From: Desulfovibrio sp.
GTDB lineage: Bacteria; Desulfobacterota; Desulfovibrionia; Desulfovibrionales; Desulfovibrionaceae
DNA length: 45,954 nt
Assembly: GCA_031272405.1 (NCBI GenBank)
Contig: JAISTW010000070.1
Location: 1 to 45,954, forward strand
Direction of reading: 5' to 3'
Shown in pieces: positions 8,123 to 15,953 of this stretch. The translations under genes and the position numbers were made by a program. The notes under the pieces are model-generated. The model worked only from the letters and a program-made list of their open reading frames with translations, was not told where the DNA came from and made no database searches. Position 1 is the stretch's first letter; each line of letters begins with the position of its first letter.

Positions 8123-8405
8123 ATATTTCCAGACTGCTGTCCGCCAATCGTTCCGGGCAAACAGACGCCATCATCTCCAGGCATTTGTCCATGCGACTTT
8201 GTAAATGCGATTCACAGTTGGATGCCGAAAGTACAGCCAACTTGAGCCTGACGAGGCTGTTTTCGCTGCCCGCCTCAACCACAGCCACATTGAACCTGTT
8301 GCGGGTTTTTTGTTTCAGACTGTTGGCGATACGGCGTTTCGCCTTCAGATTGTCGTTGCCGTCGAGATGAAATTCAACTCTCAGCAGGCCCATGAATATA
8401 GTCAT
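8109..8405 (-). CDS. DUF503 (YlxP-like) protein
   Basis: A 98-residue protein of the DUF503 family, whose members typically begin with a short beta-strand, then the segment SLKxKRR and NRFNVAVxEvG. Here these read NLKAKRRIANSLKQKTRNRF and NVAVVEAGSENS. The family's usual place is directly after infB, as here. The function is unknown, though linkage with infB, rbfA and truB suggests ribosome maturation or RNA binding. Two in-frame ATGs (8405 and 8393) are possible; family members usually start near the second. The gene lies 28 nt after infB and overlaps nrnA. No rbfA gene follows. Confidence 0.8.
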   Translation of the reverse strand: MTIFMGLLRVEFHLDGNDNLKAKRRIANSLKQKTRNRFNVAVVEAGSENSLVRLKLAVLSASNCESHLQSRMDKCLEMMASVCPERLADSSLEIYAAD

Positions 8406-8433
8406 GCCACGTCGCGCCCATCAGACAGGCCGG

Positions 8434-11340
8434 CTACAGGGATGCCGCTTCTTCGACAGTCTCGAACGCTTCAATAATATCTCCTTCCTTGATGTCGTTA
8501 AAGTTTTCCAAACCAATGCCGCACTCATTGCCCTTGACTACTTCGCGGGCATCGTCCTTGAAACGTTTGAGCGAGTCGACTTTTCCCGTGTAGATGACGA
8601 CTCCATCCCGCAGAAGCCGTGCGCCGGCATTGCGAGAAATTTTTCCGTCGGCCACATAGGAGCCGGCCACAGTGCCGGCTTTGGGCACATTATATGTTTT
8701 GCGCACTTCCGCCTGACCGAGGTACACTTCCTTCTGTACCGGCGCAAGCAGACCCGCCATGGCGTTTTTGATGTCCTCAACCAGTTTGTAGATGATGTTG
8801 TAGAAGCGTATGTCGACATTTTCGCGATCGGCCGTTTCTTTGACTTTGGCTGTGGGGCGTACATTGAAGCCTATTATGATGGCGTTGGATGCCGAGGCCA
8901 GCATGATGTCCGACTCCGAAATGGCGCCGGCGCCGCCGTGCATGACATGAATGCGCACCTTGTCGGTGCTTTCTTTGTTCAGGGCTTCGGTGATCGCCTC
9001 CAGACTGCCTTGAACATCCGCCTTTATGACGAGATTGAGCGTGAGCGCTTCATGCTCGGATGCACTCCTGGAGAGGAAAGTCTCCAGTGTAATGCGGGAC
9101 TCCGAGGCCAGGTCATGTTCCCGCTGTTTTGAGGCCATGCTGTCGGCAAGGCGTCGGGCGAGTTTTTCATCTTCGAGCACAATAAATTCTTCACCGGCTT
9201 CAGGCACTCCCTCAAAGCCTTGAACTTCAACAGGTAACGAGGGCCCGGCCGATTTGACTTTTTTGCCCTGATCGTTCGTCAGCGCGCGTACACGTCCAGA
9301 GAAGGCTCCGCACACAAAGTTGTCGCCCTGTTTGAGTGTGCCTTGCTGGATGAGCACTGTGGCTACCGGACCGCGTCCTTTGTCCAGACGCGCTTCCACA
9401 ATGCGTCCGCGGGCCGCTTTATCCGGGTTTGCCCTGAGTTCCATGATTTCCGATTGCAAGGCCACCATTTCCAGCAAATCGTCCAGTCCCAGCCGGGTCT
9501 TGGCGGAAACTTTGGCAACAATGGTATCACCGCCCCAATCTTCCGGTTGGAGACCGAGTTCGGCGAGTTCCCGCAGAATACGATCCGGGTCAGCCCCAGG
9601 TTTGTCCATTTTGTTGACGGCAACCATGATCGGAACATTGGCGGCTCGTGAATGGTTGATGGCTTCCCGCGTTTGCTCCATGACGCCGTCATCTGCCGCA
9701 ACTACAAGGATAACCAGATCCGTGATTTGCGCGCCGCGCGCCCGCATGGCCGTAAACGCCTCATGACCGGGGGTGTCCAGAAAAACGATTTCACCGCGTT
9801 TTGTTTTGACATGATAAGCGCCGATATGTTGCGTTATTCCGCCTGCTTCGCCGCTGGTGACGTTGGTTTTACGGATGGCGTCCAGCAAGGAAGTTTTGCC
9901 GTGGTCAACGTGCCCCATAATGGTCACCACCGGCGGACGCGGTTTGAGGCTTTCAGGTTTGTCCGGCTCAGGATCAGGGATTTTAAGCGTCTGGCCGAGC
10001 TTCTCAACTTCGTAATCAAATTCGGCGGCCACAAGGGTAGCCGTATCTATGTCCAGGGATTGGTTGATGCTGGCCATAATGCCGAGCCCGAAAAGGATTT
10101 TGATGATTTCATTGGCTTTGAGCCCCATCTGATGGGCCATATCAGCCACACGAATGGCTTCGCCTATGCGAATTTTGCGTTTGGCGGCCTTGATGGGTTG
10201 TGTTGGCTGTTGGGTCTGGAGTACAGGCTTTACGCTTTTCCGGCGGCCTTTGCCCCTGTTGAGGCGTTGCGCGTCTTCATCATCTACGCTGCGGCTGAAA
10301 GAATCTTGTTGAAAATCAACAGTTCTTCGCCCTTTGAGACGTTTTTTCTTGCTCTGACCATCACGAGCCTCGGATGTCGGGGAGGGTTGGCCGGGGGGGG
10401 TAAACCGTTGATTATCCTGTTGGGTCTGGCGTGCCCCTTTTGCTCCGCGTCTGGCTTCAGGATGGGCGGTGCCCTCCTGTTGCGAAGGCTGCTTTTCGCG
10501 CGTCGGTTCAGGACGTGAAATAACTTTGACTTTTGGGGAGTGGTGCGCCGGTTTCAGTGTGGCATCAATTCTTTTTTTGCCTGTGGTGTCGGTCTGCGCT
10601 CTTGTATCAAGCTCTTTGGCTCTCGGAGACAAGGCGGGTTCGGATTTGGTGTCGGGTATGGCCGAAGCGTCTGGACGGGAAAGACGAAGGGGTTTGGCCT
10701 CCGCTTTGGATGATGCCTCAGGCGGAACCGGACTTGCGGTCTTGGCGTCTTCCTTGGGCAATGTCTCCTCAGCTACCCCGACGGGTTCCACGGCTGGCGT
10801 TGTCCCGGATGCGTCAGACGGGGCTTCATCGTTAGAAACGATTTCATCGGGACGACTGATAATACGTACGGGTGCGGCAACAATTTTGGAGGAACGTGTT
10901 CCCCGTTTGACGGTTTTTTTTGCTTCCGGTTTCGCACCTTGCAGTTTTTCGTCAACATATGATGTTCCAGCAGGCGTTTGTCCTTCAGCCACATCCTCGC
11001 CGACCTGAGCCGTTTCTTTTTTTGCCTTGTGGGCGGTTTTTTTTTGCTGGGCCGGCTCAGGGGGCGCGTCATCCGTTGTCGCATCGAATGTATCGGTTTT
11101 GATATTTTGTCGGCCGCGATGCCGGCGGACGATAATATCGCTTTTGACTTCCGAAAGCTCGACATTCTGGCTTTTTTGCGTCTCAAAATACGCGCGTACG
11201 CGGTGCACGTCTTCTCTGCCGATGGACGCGACAGTGCTTTTGACAGGCAGTCCGATTTCGCGCAATGCCCTCAACATCTCTTTCGGCTGGACGTCCAGAT
11301 CCACGGCGATATCTTTGATTTTAAATTTTTCTTCAGACAT
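8434..11340 (-). CDS. infB: Translation initiation factor IF-2
   Basis: A 968-residue IF-2, which delivers initiator fMet-tRNA to the 30S subunit and promotes 50S joining. Layout: a first IF2_N domain ([19 protein letters not shown]), a long low-complexity charged linker to about residue 385, a second IF2_N domain ([18 protein letters not shown]), then the G domain with G1 GHVDHGKTS near 476, G3 DTPGHEAF near 521 and G4 NKMD near 575, and C-terminal domains II-IV. I start at the ATG at 11340, preceded by AGGGGAAAG. The frame is open 24 codons further up, but that part overlaps ylxR and lacks family similarity. It overlaps the ylxR stop by 8 nt. Confidence 0.96.
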   Translation of the reverse strand: MSEEKFKIKDIAVDLDVQPKEMLRALREIGLPVKSTVASIGREDVHRVRAYFETQKSQNVELSEVKSDIIVRRHRGRQNIKTDTFDATTDDAPPEPAQQKKTAHKAKKETAQVGEDVAEGQTPAGTSYVDEKLQGAKPEAKKTVKRGTRSSKIVAAPVRIISRPDEIVSNDEAPSDASGTTPAVEPVGVAEETLPKEDAKTASPVPPEASSKAEAKPLRLSRPDASAIPDTKSEPALSPRAKELDTRAQTDTTGKKRIDATLKPAHHSPKVKVISRPEPTREKQPSQQEGTAHPEARRGAKGARQTQQDNQRFTPPGQPSPTSEARDGQSKKKRLKGRRTVDFQQDSFSRSVDDEDAQRLNRGKGRRKSVKPVLQTQQPTQPIKAAKRKIRIGEAIRVADMAHQMGLKANEIIKILFGLGIMASINQSLDIDTATLVAAEFDYEVEKLGQTLKIPDPEPDKPESLKPRPPVVTIMGHVDHGKTSLLDAIRKTNVTSGEAGGITQHIGAYHVKTKRGEIVFLDTPGHEAFTAMRARGAQITDLVILVVAADDGVMEQTREAINHSRAANVPIMVAVNKMDKPGADPDRILRELAELGLQPEDWGGDTIVAKVSAKTRLGLDDLLEMVALQSEIMELRANPDKAARGRIVEARLDKGRGPVATVLIQQGTLKQGDNFVCGAFSGRVRALTNDQGKKVKSAGPSLPVEVQGFEGVPEAGEEFIVLEDEKLARRLADSMASKQREHDLASESRITLETFLSRSASEHEALTLNLVIKADVQGSLEAITEALNKESTDKVRIHVMHGGAGAISESDIMLASASNAIIIGFNVRPTAKVKETADRENVDIRFYNIIYKLVEDIKNAMAGLLAPVQKEVYLGQAEVRKTYNVPKAGTVAGSYVADGKISRNAGARLLRDGVVIYTGKVDSLKRFKDDAREVVKGNECGIGLENFNDIKEGDIIEAFETVEEAASL

Positions 11341-11614
11341 GCTTTCCCCTCCCAGCGCGCTTGGGCCGGTATTTGACAAATTTTGCGGCGCAATGCGGAC
11401 TGGCGCACACATATATTCCTCTGCCGGGAGCAGTTTGCGTCAGGTCAGCGGCAATGTCGCCCATGACTGAAACTACATGACGATTCAGCGATTTTTTGAC
11501 AAAACGCCCGTGGCAGATGACGCACATTCTCACTGGCTCGTTCCCTGCGTCCATTTCCGCCTCATTGTTTTTTTCATGCATCTGTGAAATCCGGTGTAAA
11601 AAATGCCTGGTCAA
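11333..11614 (-). CDS. ylxR: YlxR family RNA-binding protein (DUF448)
   Basis: A small basic protein of the YlxR/DUF448 family, always found between nusA and infB. The diagnostic parts are [19 protein letters not shown] near the start and [18 protein letters not shown], the GRGaYvC signature. The start is uncertain. A TTG at 11614 overlaps the nusA stop (TTGA) and gives 93 residues. ATGs at 11581 and 11554 are alternatives; the last has the best ribosome site (GAGG) and gives a 73-residue protein closer to the family core. YlxR homologues bind RNA and have been linked to RNase P in other bacteria; the role here is inferred. Confidence 0.85.
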   Translation of the reverse strand: MTRHFLHRISQMHEKNNEAEMDAGNEPVRMCVICHGRFVKKSLNRHVVSVMGDIAADLTQTAPGRGIYVCASPHCAAKFVKYRPKRAGRGKHV

Positions 11615-12894
11615 TCGGCATCTTCATCTTGATTGTGATTTTGGTCGGTATTTTCAACCACCGGCGCAAGAAAATTGATGGCGGAACGCAAATCGGATAT
11701 GCGGGAGTTGCTGATGACCAGATTTTTCATCAGTTCCTCGTCACTGGCCTCGCGTAATTTGTCCAGTGACGTATAGCCGGCGTTGATGAGATTTTCAATG
11801 GGCACTTCGGCCACGCTCGCCACCTGTTCGAGTCCGTGGCCGATGGCATTGGCTTCCTTGTAACGGCTTTCGGTGAAGATATCCACTTTCCAGCCCAGGA
11901 GCCGGGCGGCCAATTTGACGTTTTGCCCCTTGCGGCCGATGGCGTTGGTCAGCTGATCGTCCGGAACTATGACTTCCAGAAGGTTTTCCTCGTCATCCAC
12001 AACTATGCGCAACACCAGGGCCGGGGCGAGAGCGTTGCGCGCATAGGCGGCAATGTCTGGACTCCAGACCACAATGTCTATACGCTCCCCGTGCAATTCC
12101 TGGACAATATTCTGTATGCGCGAACCACGCACGCCCACGCAGGCTCCAACAGGATCAACGTCTCTTTCTCTGGAGTAGACGGCGACTTTGGCCCGCGAAC
12201 CGGGGTCACGGGCAACGCTCATAACCTGCACGACGCCATCGTCAACCTCGGGAACTTCCCTTTTGAAGAGAGCCGCCATGTAATCCCTGTGGGCGCGGGA
12301 TATGATGACCTGCGGTCCACGGCCTTCCTTGCGCACGTCAATAATAAGGGACTGGACGCGGTCGCCGCGTTTGTAATGCTCCCTGGGTATTTGTTCTTCC
12401 TTGGGCAATATGGCTTCGGTGCGCCCAAGATTTATAATCCAGCCGCCGCGTTCGCGACGCTGGACTATGCCGGATGTTATTTCACCGACCCTGTCCTTAT
12501 ATTCTTCATAAATGATTTCCTGTTCCGCATCGCGCATACGCTGGATGATGACCTGCTTGGCGGACTGCGCTGCAATGCGCCCCAGATCAGACACCTTGAC
12601 GCGAAAACCGACCTCGTCGTCAACCTGCACAGTGGGGTCGTGTTGACGGGCTTCGGTCAGCGATATCTGCGTGTCATCAGCCGACACATCGCCGTCCGCA
12701 ACCACGATCTTGAACTGAAAGACCTCAATGTCGCCGGTTTCGTCATTGTAGTTGACTTCAATATCCGCATTTTCACTGAAACGGCGCAGAACGGATGTCC
12801 GCACCGCGTCTTCCAGGGTATCTATGAGCATATCACGGTCAAGTCCGCGCTCTTTGCATATTTGTTCAATCGCTTTTTTGAGTTCAAGGTTCAT
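11611..12894 (-). CDS. nusA: Transcription termination/antitermination factor NusA
   Basis: A 427-residue NusA. An RNA-polymerase-binding N-terminal domain (starting MNLELKKAIEQICKERGLDR) is followed by an S1 domain around residues 130-200 (GEITSGIVQRRERGGWIINL), two KH domains about 205-345 (GVRGSRIQNIVQELHGERID and NAIGRKGQNVKLAARLLGW), and one C-terminal helix-hairpin-helix-like segment (ENLINAGYTSLDKLREAS). It lacks the two long acidic repeats of enterobacterial NusA, which is normal outside gamma-proteobacteria. The ATG follows GGAGA. NusA controls pausing and termination, so the terminator-like hairpin in this operon's own leader is a plausible target for feedback. Confidence 0.95.
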   Translation of the reverse strand: MNLELKKAIEQICKERGLDRDMLIDTLEDAVRTSVLRRFSENADIEVNYNDETGDIEVFQFKIVVADGDVSADDTQISLTEARQHDPTVQVDDEVGFRVKVSDLGRIAAQSAKQVIIQRMRDAEQEIIYEEYKDRVGEITSGIVQRRERGGWIINLGRTEAILPKEEQIPREHYKRGDRVQSLIIDVRKEGRGPQVIISRAHRDYMAALFKREVPEVDDGVVQVMSVARDPGSRAKVAVYSRERDVDPVGACVGVRGSRIQNIVQELHGERIDIVVWSPDIAAYARNALAPALVLRIVVDDEENLLEVIVPDDQLTNAIGRKGQNVKLAARLLGWKVDIFTESRYKEANAIGHGLEQVASVAEVPIENLINAGYTSLDKLREASDEELMKNLVISNSRISDLRSAINFLAPVVENTDQNHNQDEDAD

Positions 12895-12918
12895 GTGCGT
12901 CTCCGATGTATTTGGGCC

Positions 12919-13563
12919 TCAAGCATTCGCCATAGTGTTTCGTTTCGGCTTTTTCCCGGGCTTGGCCGGACGTTTGAAGATGTGGACACGGTTGGTCTTT
13001 TTGACATCCGTCCAGGACAGGCGGAAGGGGGGACATGCCTCCGGAATGACGTCGCCGTCAACCGAGAAGCCGGCCGGCGCGAGAATAAACCCGGTGTCGT
13101 CCACAGCTTCAAGTATGCCGCGCCAATGAGAGCGTTGGGGCATGATTCCTTTTCCTGCGGATTCCGTCAATGCCGAGTTGTTGAGTTTTACTTCTATCAT
13201 ATCACCCACATAACGCGACATTTGTTTCAGGTTGAAAAAAATGCGGGACAGGCCGGGAGTGGATACTTCCAGGGTATAGGGGCCGTCAATGCAGTCATTC
13301 ACATCCAGAGACAGCGAAAGATGTCGGGAAATTTCCTCGCATTGATCAATGGAAGCTCCCGGCGAGGTTTCCCATGCCGTCTCGGGAGAAGAGCCTTCCG
13401 AGTTTTCTTTTGGGATCACGTCTACATATAGTCGCAAAATCTGGCGACTGGCATGCAGTATCTCCACACCCCAGATGACAAGCCCCAGGGCCGTGACCAC
13501 CGGTTCAGCCAATTCCGTGATGCGACGTTCAATAGTGCTTGCCGACTTCATTCTTGCAACCAT
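12919..13563 (-). CDS. rimP: Ribosome maturation factor RimP
   Basis: RimP assists 30S assembly. The core is recognisable: ELAEPVVTALGLVIWGVEIL, then QILRLYVDV, then the family hallmark YTLEVSTPGLSRIFF, and a C-terminal SH3-like domain (IEVKLNN, WRGILEAVDDTGFIL). An extra stretch of about 20 residues (from EGSSPETAW) sits in the loop before CEEISRHLSL. The open frame extends up to 13710, but the predicted promoter starts transcription near 13668 and the upstream residues are unlike RimP, so I start at the ATG at 13563 (214 residues); the ATG at 13551 is equally possible. Neither has a good ribosome site, which fits control at this point. Confidence 0.88.
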   Translation of the reverse strand: MVARMKSASTIERRITELAEPVVTALGLVIWGVEILHASRQILRLYVDVIPKENSEGSSPETAWETSPGASIDQCEEISRHLSLSLDVNDCIDGPYTLEVSTPGLSRIFFNLKQMSRYVGDMIEVKLNNSALTESAGKGIMPQRSHWRGILEAVDDTGFILAPAGFSVDGDVIPEACPPFRLSWTDVKKTNRVHIFKRPAKPGKKPKRNTMANA

Positions 13564-13572
13564 GTCTGAGAC

Positions 13573-13607
13573 AAAAAAAGGGGGGCCTGACTCAGGCCAC
13601 CCCTTTG
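13573..13607 (-). terminator. Terminator-like hairpin in the rimP-nusA leader (attenuator candidate)
   Basis: Read on the minus strand, AAAGGGG plus GGCCT pairs with AGGCC plus CCCCTTT (one bulged T, loop GAGTC), directly followed by a run of T ending 9 nt before the rimP ATG at 13563. It lies between the operon's promoter and its first gene, so it would stop transcription before rimP unless bypassed. Upstream CCTGAGG (13624-13630) could pair with the same TCAGG arm and compete. Confidence 0.7.
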
Positions 13608-13674
13608 TTGGACGCTTGTTCCACCTCAGGATGTTGCAGCGCTGCTGTGCGCAACGCCGCACTGACTTTACCCA

Positions 13675-13703
13675 GTTATAAATACAAGTCAATACGCTGT
13701 CAA
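13675..13703 (-). promoter_or_regulatory. Strong predicted sigma-70 promoter of the rimP-nusA-infB operon
   Basis: TTGACA (13698-13703), exactly 17 bp, then TATAAC (13675-13680), on the minus strand. This is the closest match to consensus in the window. The start near 13668 leaves a leader of about 105 nt holding the terminator-like hairpin. Confidence 0.75.
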
Positions 13704-13826
13704 GAGGCAATCGGGTTCACGGAGAAAATATTTTCCTCGCGTGGGCGTTTTTTGTAGATTTAGAGTCAACGGGAAAACCGAAGAACTTCATTTCTCTTAA
13801 TATGACGCTTTCGAGAGAAAAGCCTC

Positions 13827-13856
13827 TTGACGTTATGGCCCGATTTGTAGCATAAA
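13827..13856 (+). promoter_or_regulatory. Predicted promoter of tRNA-Leu(CAA)
   Basis: TTGACG (13827-13832), 18-bp spacer, CATAAA (13851-13856). The predicted start is about 27 nt before the mature tRNA 5' end, a normal distance. Confidence 0.5.
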
Positions 13857-13889
13857 TCTCCATCGCGCATCATTGTGACTGGAATATCG

Positions 13890-13976
13890 GCCGGAGTGGT
13901 GGAACTGGTAGACGCAGCGGACTCAAAATCCGCCGGGGGCAACCCCTTGGGAGTTCAAGTCTCCCCTTCGGCACCA
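13890..13976 (+). tRNA. tRNA-Leu (anticodon CAA)
   Basis: An 87-nt class II tRNA with encoded CCA. The acceptor stem GCCGGAG pairs with CTTCGGC (one G-U). The anticodon stem GCGGA/TCCGC encloses CTCAAAA, with anticodon CAA at 13924-13926, reading UUG. The variable arm is long, as expected for leucine. It is the likely insertion target of the integrase encoded just downstream. Confidence 0.96.
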
Positions 13977-13991
13977 AAGTGAAGTCCTAAA

Positions 13992-14034
13992 AAGCCCCGC
14001 AAAGTCTAAAAAGGCTTGCGGGGCTTGACTTTTC
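13992..14034 (+). terminator. Intrinsic terminator after tRNA-Leu(CAA)
   Basis: An 11-bp perfect stem, AAGCCCCGCAA (13992-14002) and TTGCGGGGCTT (14016-14026), with a 13-nt loop, followed by GACTTTTC. It ends the tRNA transcript; the T tract is short. Confidence 0.75.
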
Positions 14035-14072
14035 CTAGTGCAGGCAAGTTTTTTAACGTCCTGTAAAATTCA

Positions 14073-14101
14073 TTGACATACCGCCCAAATGACAGTATGT
14101 G
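14073..14101 (+). promoter_or_regulatory. Candidate promoter of the integrase gene
   Basis: A perfect TTGACA (14073-14078), 17-bp spacer and a weak TATGTG (14096-14101). Just downstream an imperfect inverted repeat, GGCAT...ATGCC, may be a binding site for the integrase or a regulator. Confidence 0.35.
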
Positions 14102-14150
14102 AAACGGCATGTGCGATATGCCACAAGTTGAATGAGGAGAAAATACCACC

Positions 14151-15410
14151 GTGGGCGGGCTGACTGACGCAAAACTACGGGCCATGCGGGCAAACGGGAA
14201 AATTCAGAAAGTCACAGACGGCGCCGGGCTATACGCTTTTCTGAACCCTGCGGGCTTACATGTGCTTTGGCGCCTGGACTACCGTATCGGCGGGAAACGG
14301 AAAACCCTTGCCCTGGGCCGTTATCCCGAAATCACCTTGCTGCGGGCGAGGGAGAAGGCTTTAGAAGCGCGTCGGATGCTCGCTGAAGGGATTGACCCCT
14401 CCGCCGCCAAACAGGAGAAAAAAGCCGCCGTCAAGGCTGAAGCGCTGCGGGCCGCCCGTACATTCCGGGCCGTCGCTGAAGAATGGCTGAAAATAACGTC
14501 TCCGAGATACCGCCCGGCAAACCTGAAGAAAACGAAATATTTTCTCCGGCTGCTCTGCGAGGCTTTCGGAGACCTGCCCCTTGAGGATATCGAGACGACA
14601 CAGGTAACAGCATTCCTTCAAACTGTGGCGGCGAAAGGCACCATTGACACAGCGCACAAGCTGGCGGGCAAGGCCGGCGAGATATTCCGTTATGCGCGTC
14701 GCGCCGGATATATCAAATACAATCCCGCCGATATGCTTACCGAATGCCTGCCCCGCAAGCAGGCAAAGCACCGCGCCGCAATCCTTGACCCTTCGCAAAT
14801 AGGCGTCCTGCTGCGTTCCATTGACGACTATGGGGAAGGATCGCTTTCTGTCCGCTATGCCCTGAAGCTGCTCTGCTATCTGCCCCTGCGCAATTCCGAG
14901 TTGCGGGGGGCACGGTGGGAAGAGATAGACCTGGACAATGCGCTGTGGACTGTACCCGCTGAACGTCCTGACCGCGACCGCACCGGCATGAAGACACGCA
15001 TTCCGCATGAAGTACCGCTGCCCCGTCAGGCTGTGGATCTGTTTCGGAAGCTGAAGGAGCGACAGCATTACACCTGCATTGACAGTCCGCTCTGTTTCCC
15101 AAGCTCGCATGGCCACCGGCAACCCATATCTGACATGGCACTCCGCAACGCGCTCCGCCGCATGGGCTACAGCAATGAAGAAATAATCCCCCACGGCTTT
15201 CGGCACATGTTCAGTACCATCATGGATGAACGGGGAGAGAACCCTGACCATATCGAGGCCTGTCTGGCGCACAGGAGCGGGGACAATATCCGTGATACCT
15301 ACAACCACGCGCAATATCTTGAACAACGGTGTACGCCAAACGGCAACCTTGTCAAGCGTTTTGTGAAAAAAAATTTTTGTGGGAGGGGGATGGAGAAAAA
15401 CGGCGCGTAA
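14151..15410 (+). CDS. int: P4-type tyrosine-recombinase integrase
   Basis: A 419-residue site-specific integrase. The N-terminal region (LTDAKLRAMRANGKIQKVTD, then LGRYPEITLLRAREKALEAR) is the DUF4102 arm-binding domain of P4-like integrases. A SAM-like core-binding domain follows at about 105-195, then the catalytic domain. All catalytic residues are visible: R247 in LRNSELRGARW, H348 and R351 in HGFRH, H374 in LAHRSG and the nucleophile Y384 in DTYNHAQYLEQR. The GTG start at 14151 follows GAGGAG. The gene lies 174 bp after tRNA-Leu(CAA) in the same direction, the classic arrangement for an element inserted at a tRNA 3' end. After residue 393 the tail is atypical: it does not resemble the usual WADYL-type ending and lies within a duplicated segment. 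Confidence 0.93.
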   Translation: MGGLTDAKLRAMRANGKIQKVTDGAGLYAFLNPAGLHVLWRLDYRIGGKRKTLALGRYPEITLLRAREKALEARRMLAEGIDPSAAKQEKKAAVKAEALRAARTFRAVAEEWLKITSPRYRPANLKKTKYFLRLLCEAFGDLPLEDIETTQVTAFLQTVAAKGTIDTAHKLAGKAGEIFRYARRAGYIKYNPADMLTECLPRKQAKHRAAILDPSQIGVLLRSIDDYGEGSLSVRYALKLLCYLPLRNSELRGARWEEIDLDNALWTVPAERPDRDRTGMKTRIPHEVPLPRQAVDLFRKLKERQHYTCIDSPLCFPSSHGHRQPISDMALRNALRRMGYSNEEIIPHGFRHMFSTIMDERGENPDHIEACLAHRSGDNIRDTYNHAQYLEQRCTPNGNLVKRFVKKNFCGRGMEKNGA

Positions 15411-15438
15411 CCCGCATCTCACGCGACGCAAGCCGGAG
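15361..15438 (+). repeat. Diverged direct repeat, copy 1 (overlaps the integrase 3' end)
   Basis: About 78 bp beginning TTGTGAAAAAAAATTTTT, followed by a G-rich block, GAAAA, CGGCGCG and CCGCATC, and ending CAAGCCGGAG. The same order of blocks recurs at 15559. In the frame not used by the integrase both copies encode related peptides (CEKKFLWEGDGEKRR and CEKNFFWGGWGKQRA). Confidence 0.6.
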
Positions 15439-15558
15439 TCCGACAGAGCGGACGGCTGCGACACAAGCCTGTGAAAACGCTGGACAGCTCCTGCCGTTTC
15501 CTGTTACCAAAAGCCTGCCGGTCACACAAACGCTGATCCCAAGCATGCGGTCAGGAGC

Positions 15559-15637
15559 TTGTGAAAAAAATTTTTTTTGGGGCGGATGGGGAAAACAGCG
15601 CGCGACCTCCATCCCGCATGCCCGGCGCAACCGGAAG
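15559..15637 (+). repeat. Diverged direct repeat, copy 2
   Basis: Second copy, 198 bp from the first: TTGTGAAAAAAATTTTTT, G-rich block, GAAAA, CAGCGCGCG, CCGCATG, ending CAACCGGAAG. It lies in the 297-bp gap between the integrase and korD, which otherwise contains no convincing gene. It may be a remnant of a second integrase 3' end or a dispersed repeat. Confidence 0.55.
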
Positions 15638-15707
15638 ATGTTTTTGCTTAAGGAGCGACGTTGAGGATGAAACGTGACGTTTTTTCATTCAAAAGAGAGG
15701 AGCAACA

Positions 15708-15953
15708 ATGAGCAGGGTAACAGTGCTCGCCGAGTCGTGCAAGGGCGTCGAGGACTGCGGGCTTTGCCTTGAAGAGTGTCCGGCCGACGTGTTCGAGCCG
15801 GCCGGGCAAAGCAACGCCCGCGGGTATCTTCCGGCCTTTGCCGCCCGGGAAGACGCCTGTACGGGATGTGAGGCATGCATGCGCATTTGTCCGGATTTCG
15901 CCGTCATCGTGAAAGCGAAGCGGTCTTCGGGAAAGGAGGTGGGAGATGCCTAA
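15708..15953 (+). CDS. korD: 2-Oxoacid:ferredoxin oxidoreductase, ferredoxin-like delta subunit
   Basis: An 81-residue two-cluster ferredoxin. The second cluster motif is standard: C51-x2-C54-x2-C57-x3-C61-P. The first has a wider first gap, C11-x5-C17-x2-C20-x3-C24-P (CKGVEDCGLCLEECP). Each should bind one [4Fe-4S] cluster and carry electrons from the KorAB catalytic centre to external ferredoxin. The start follows GAGAGGAG. It overlaps korA by 8 nt and heads the korDABC block, the usual order for this enzyme class. Confidence 0.85.
   Translation: MSRVTVLAESCKGVEDCGLCLEECPADVFEPAGQSNARGYLPAFAAREDACTGCEACMRICPDFAVIVKAKRSSGKEVGDA

Noticed and set aside
11836-13431. A 531-codon plus-strand open frame opposite nusA and rimP
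   Set aside because: Antisense shadow of two well-conserved genes; no family pattern and no start signal.
15329-15664. A 111-codon open frame after the integrase
   Set aside because: It starts inside the integrase in another frame and consists mainly of the two repeats; kept as a repeat observation rather than a gene.
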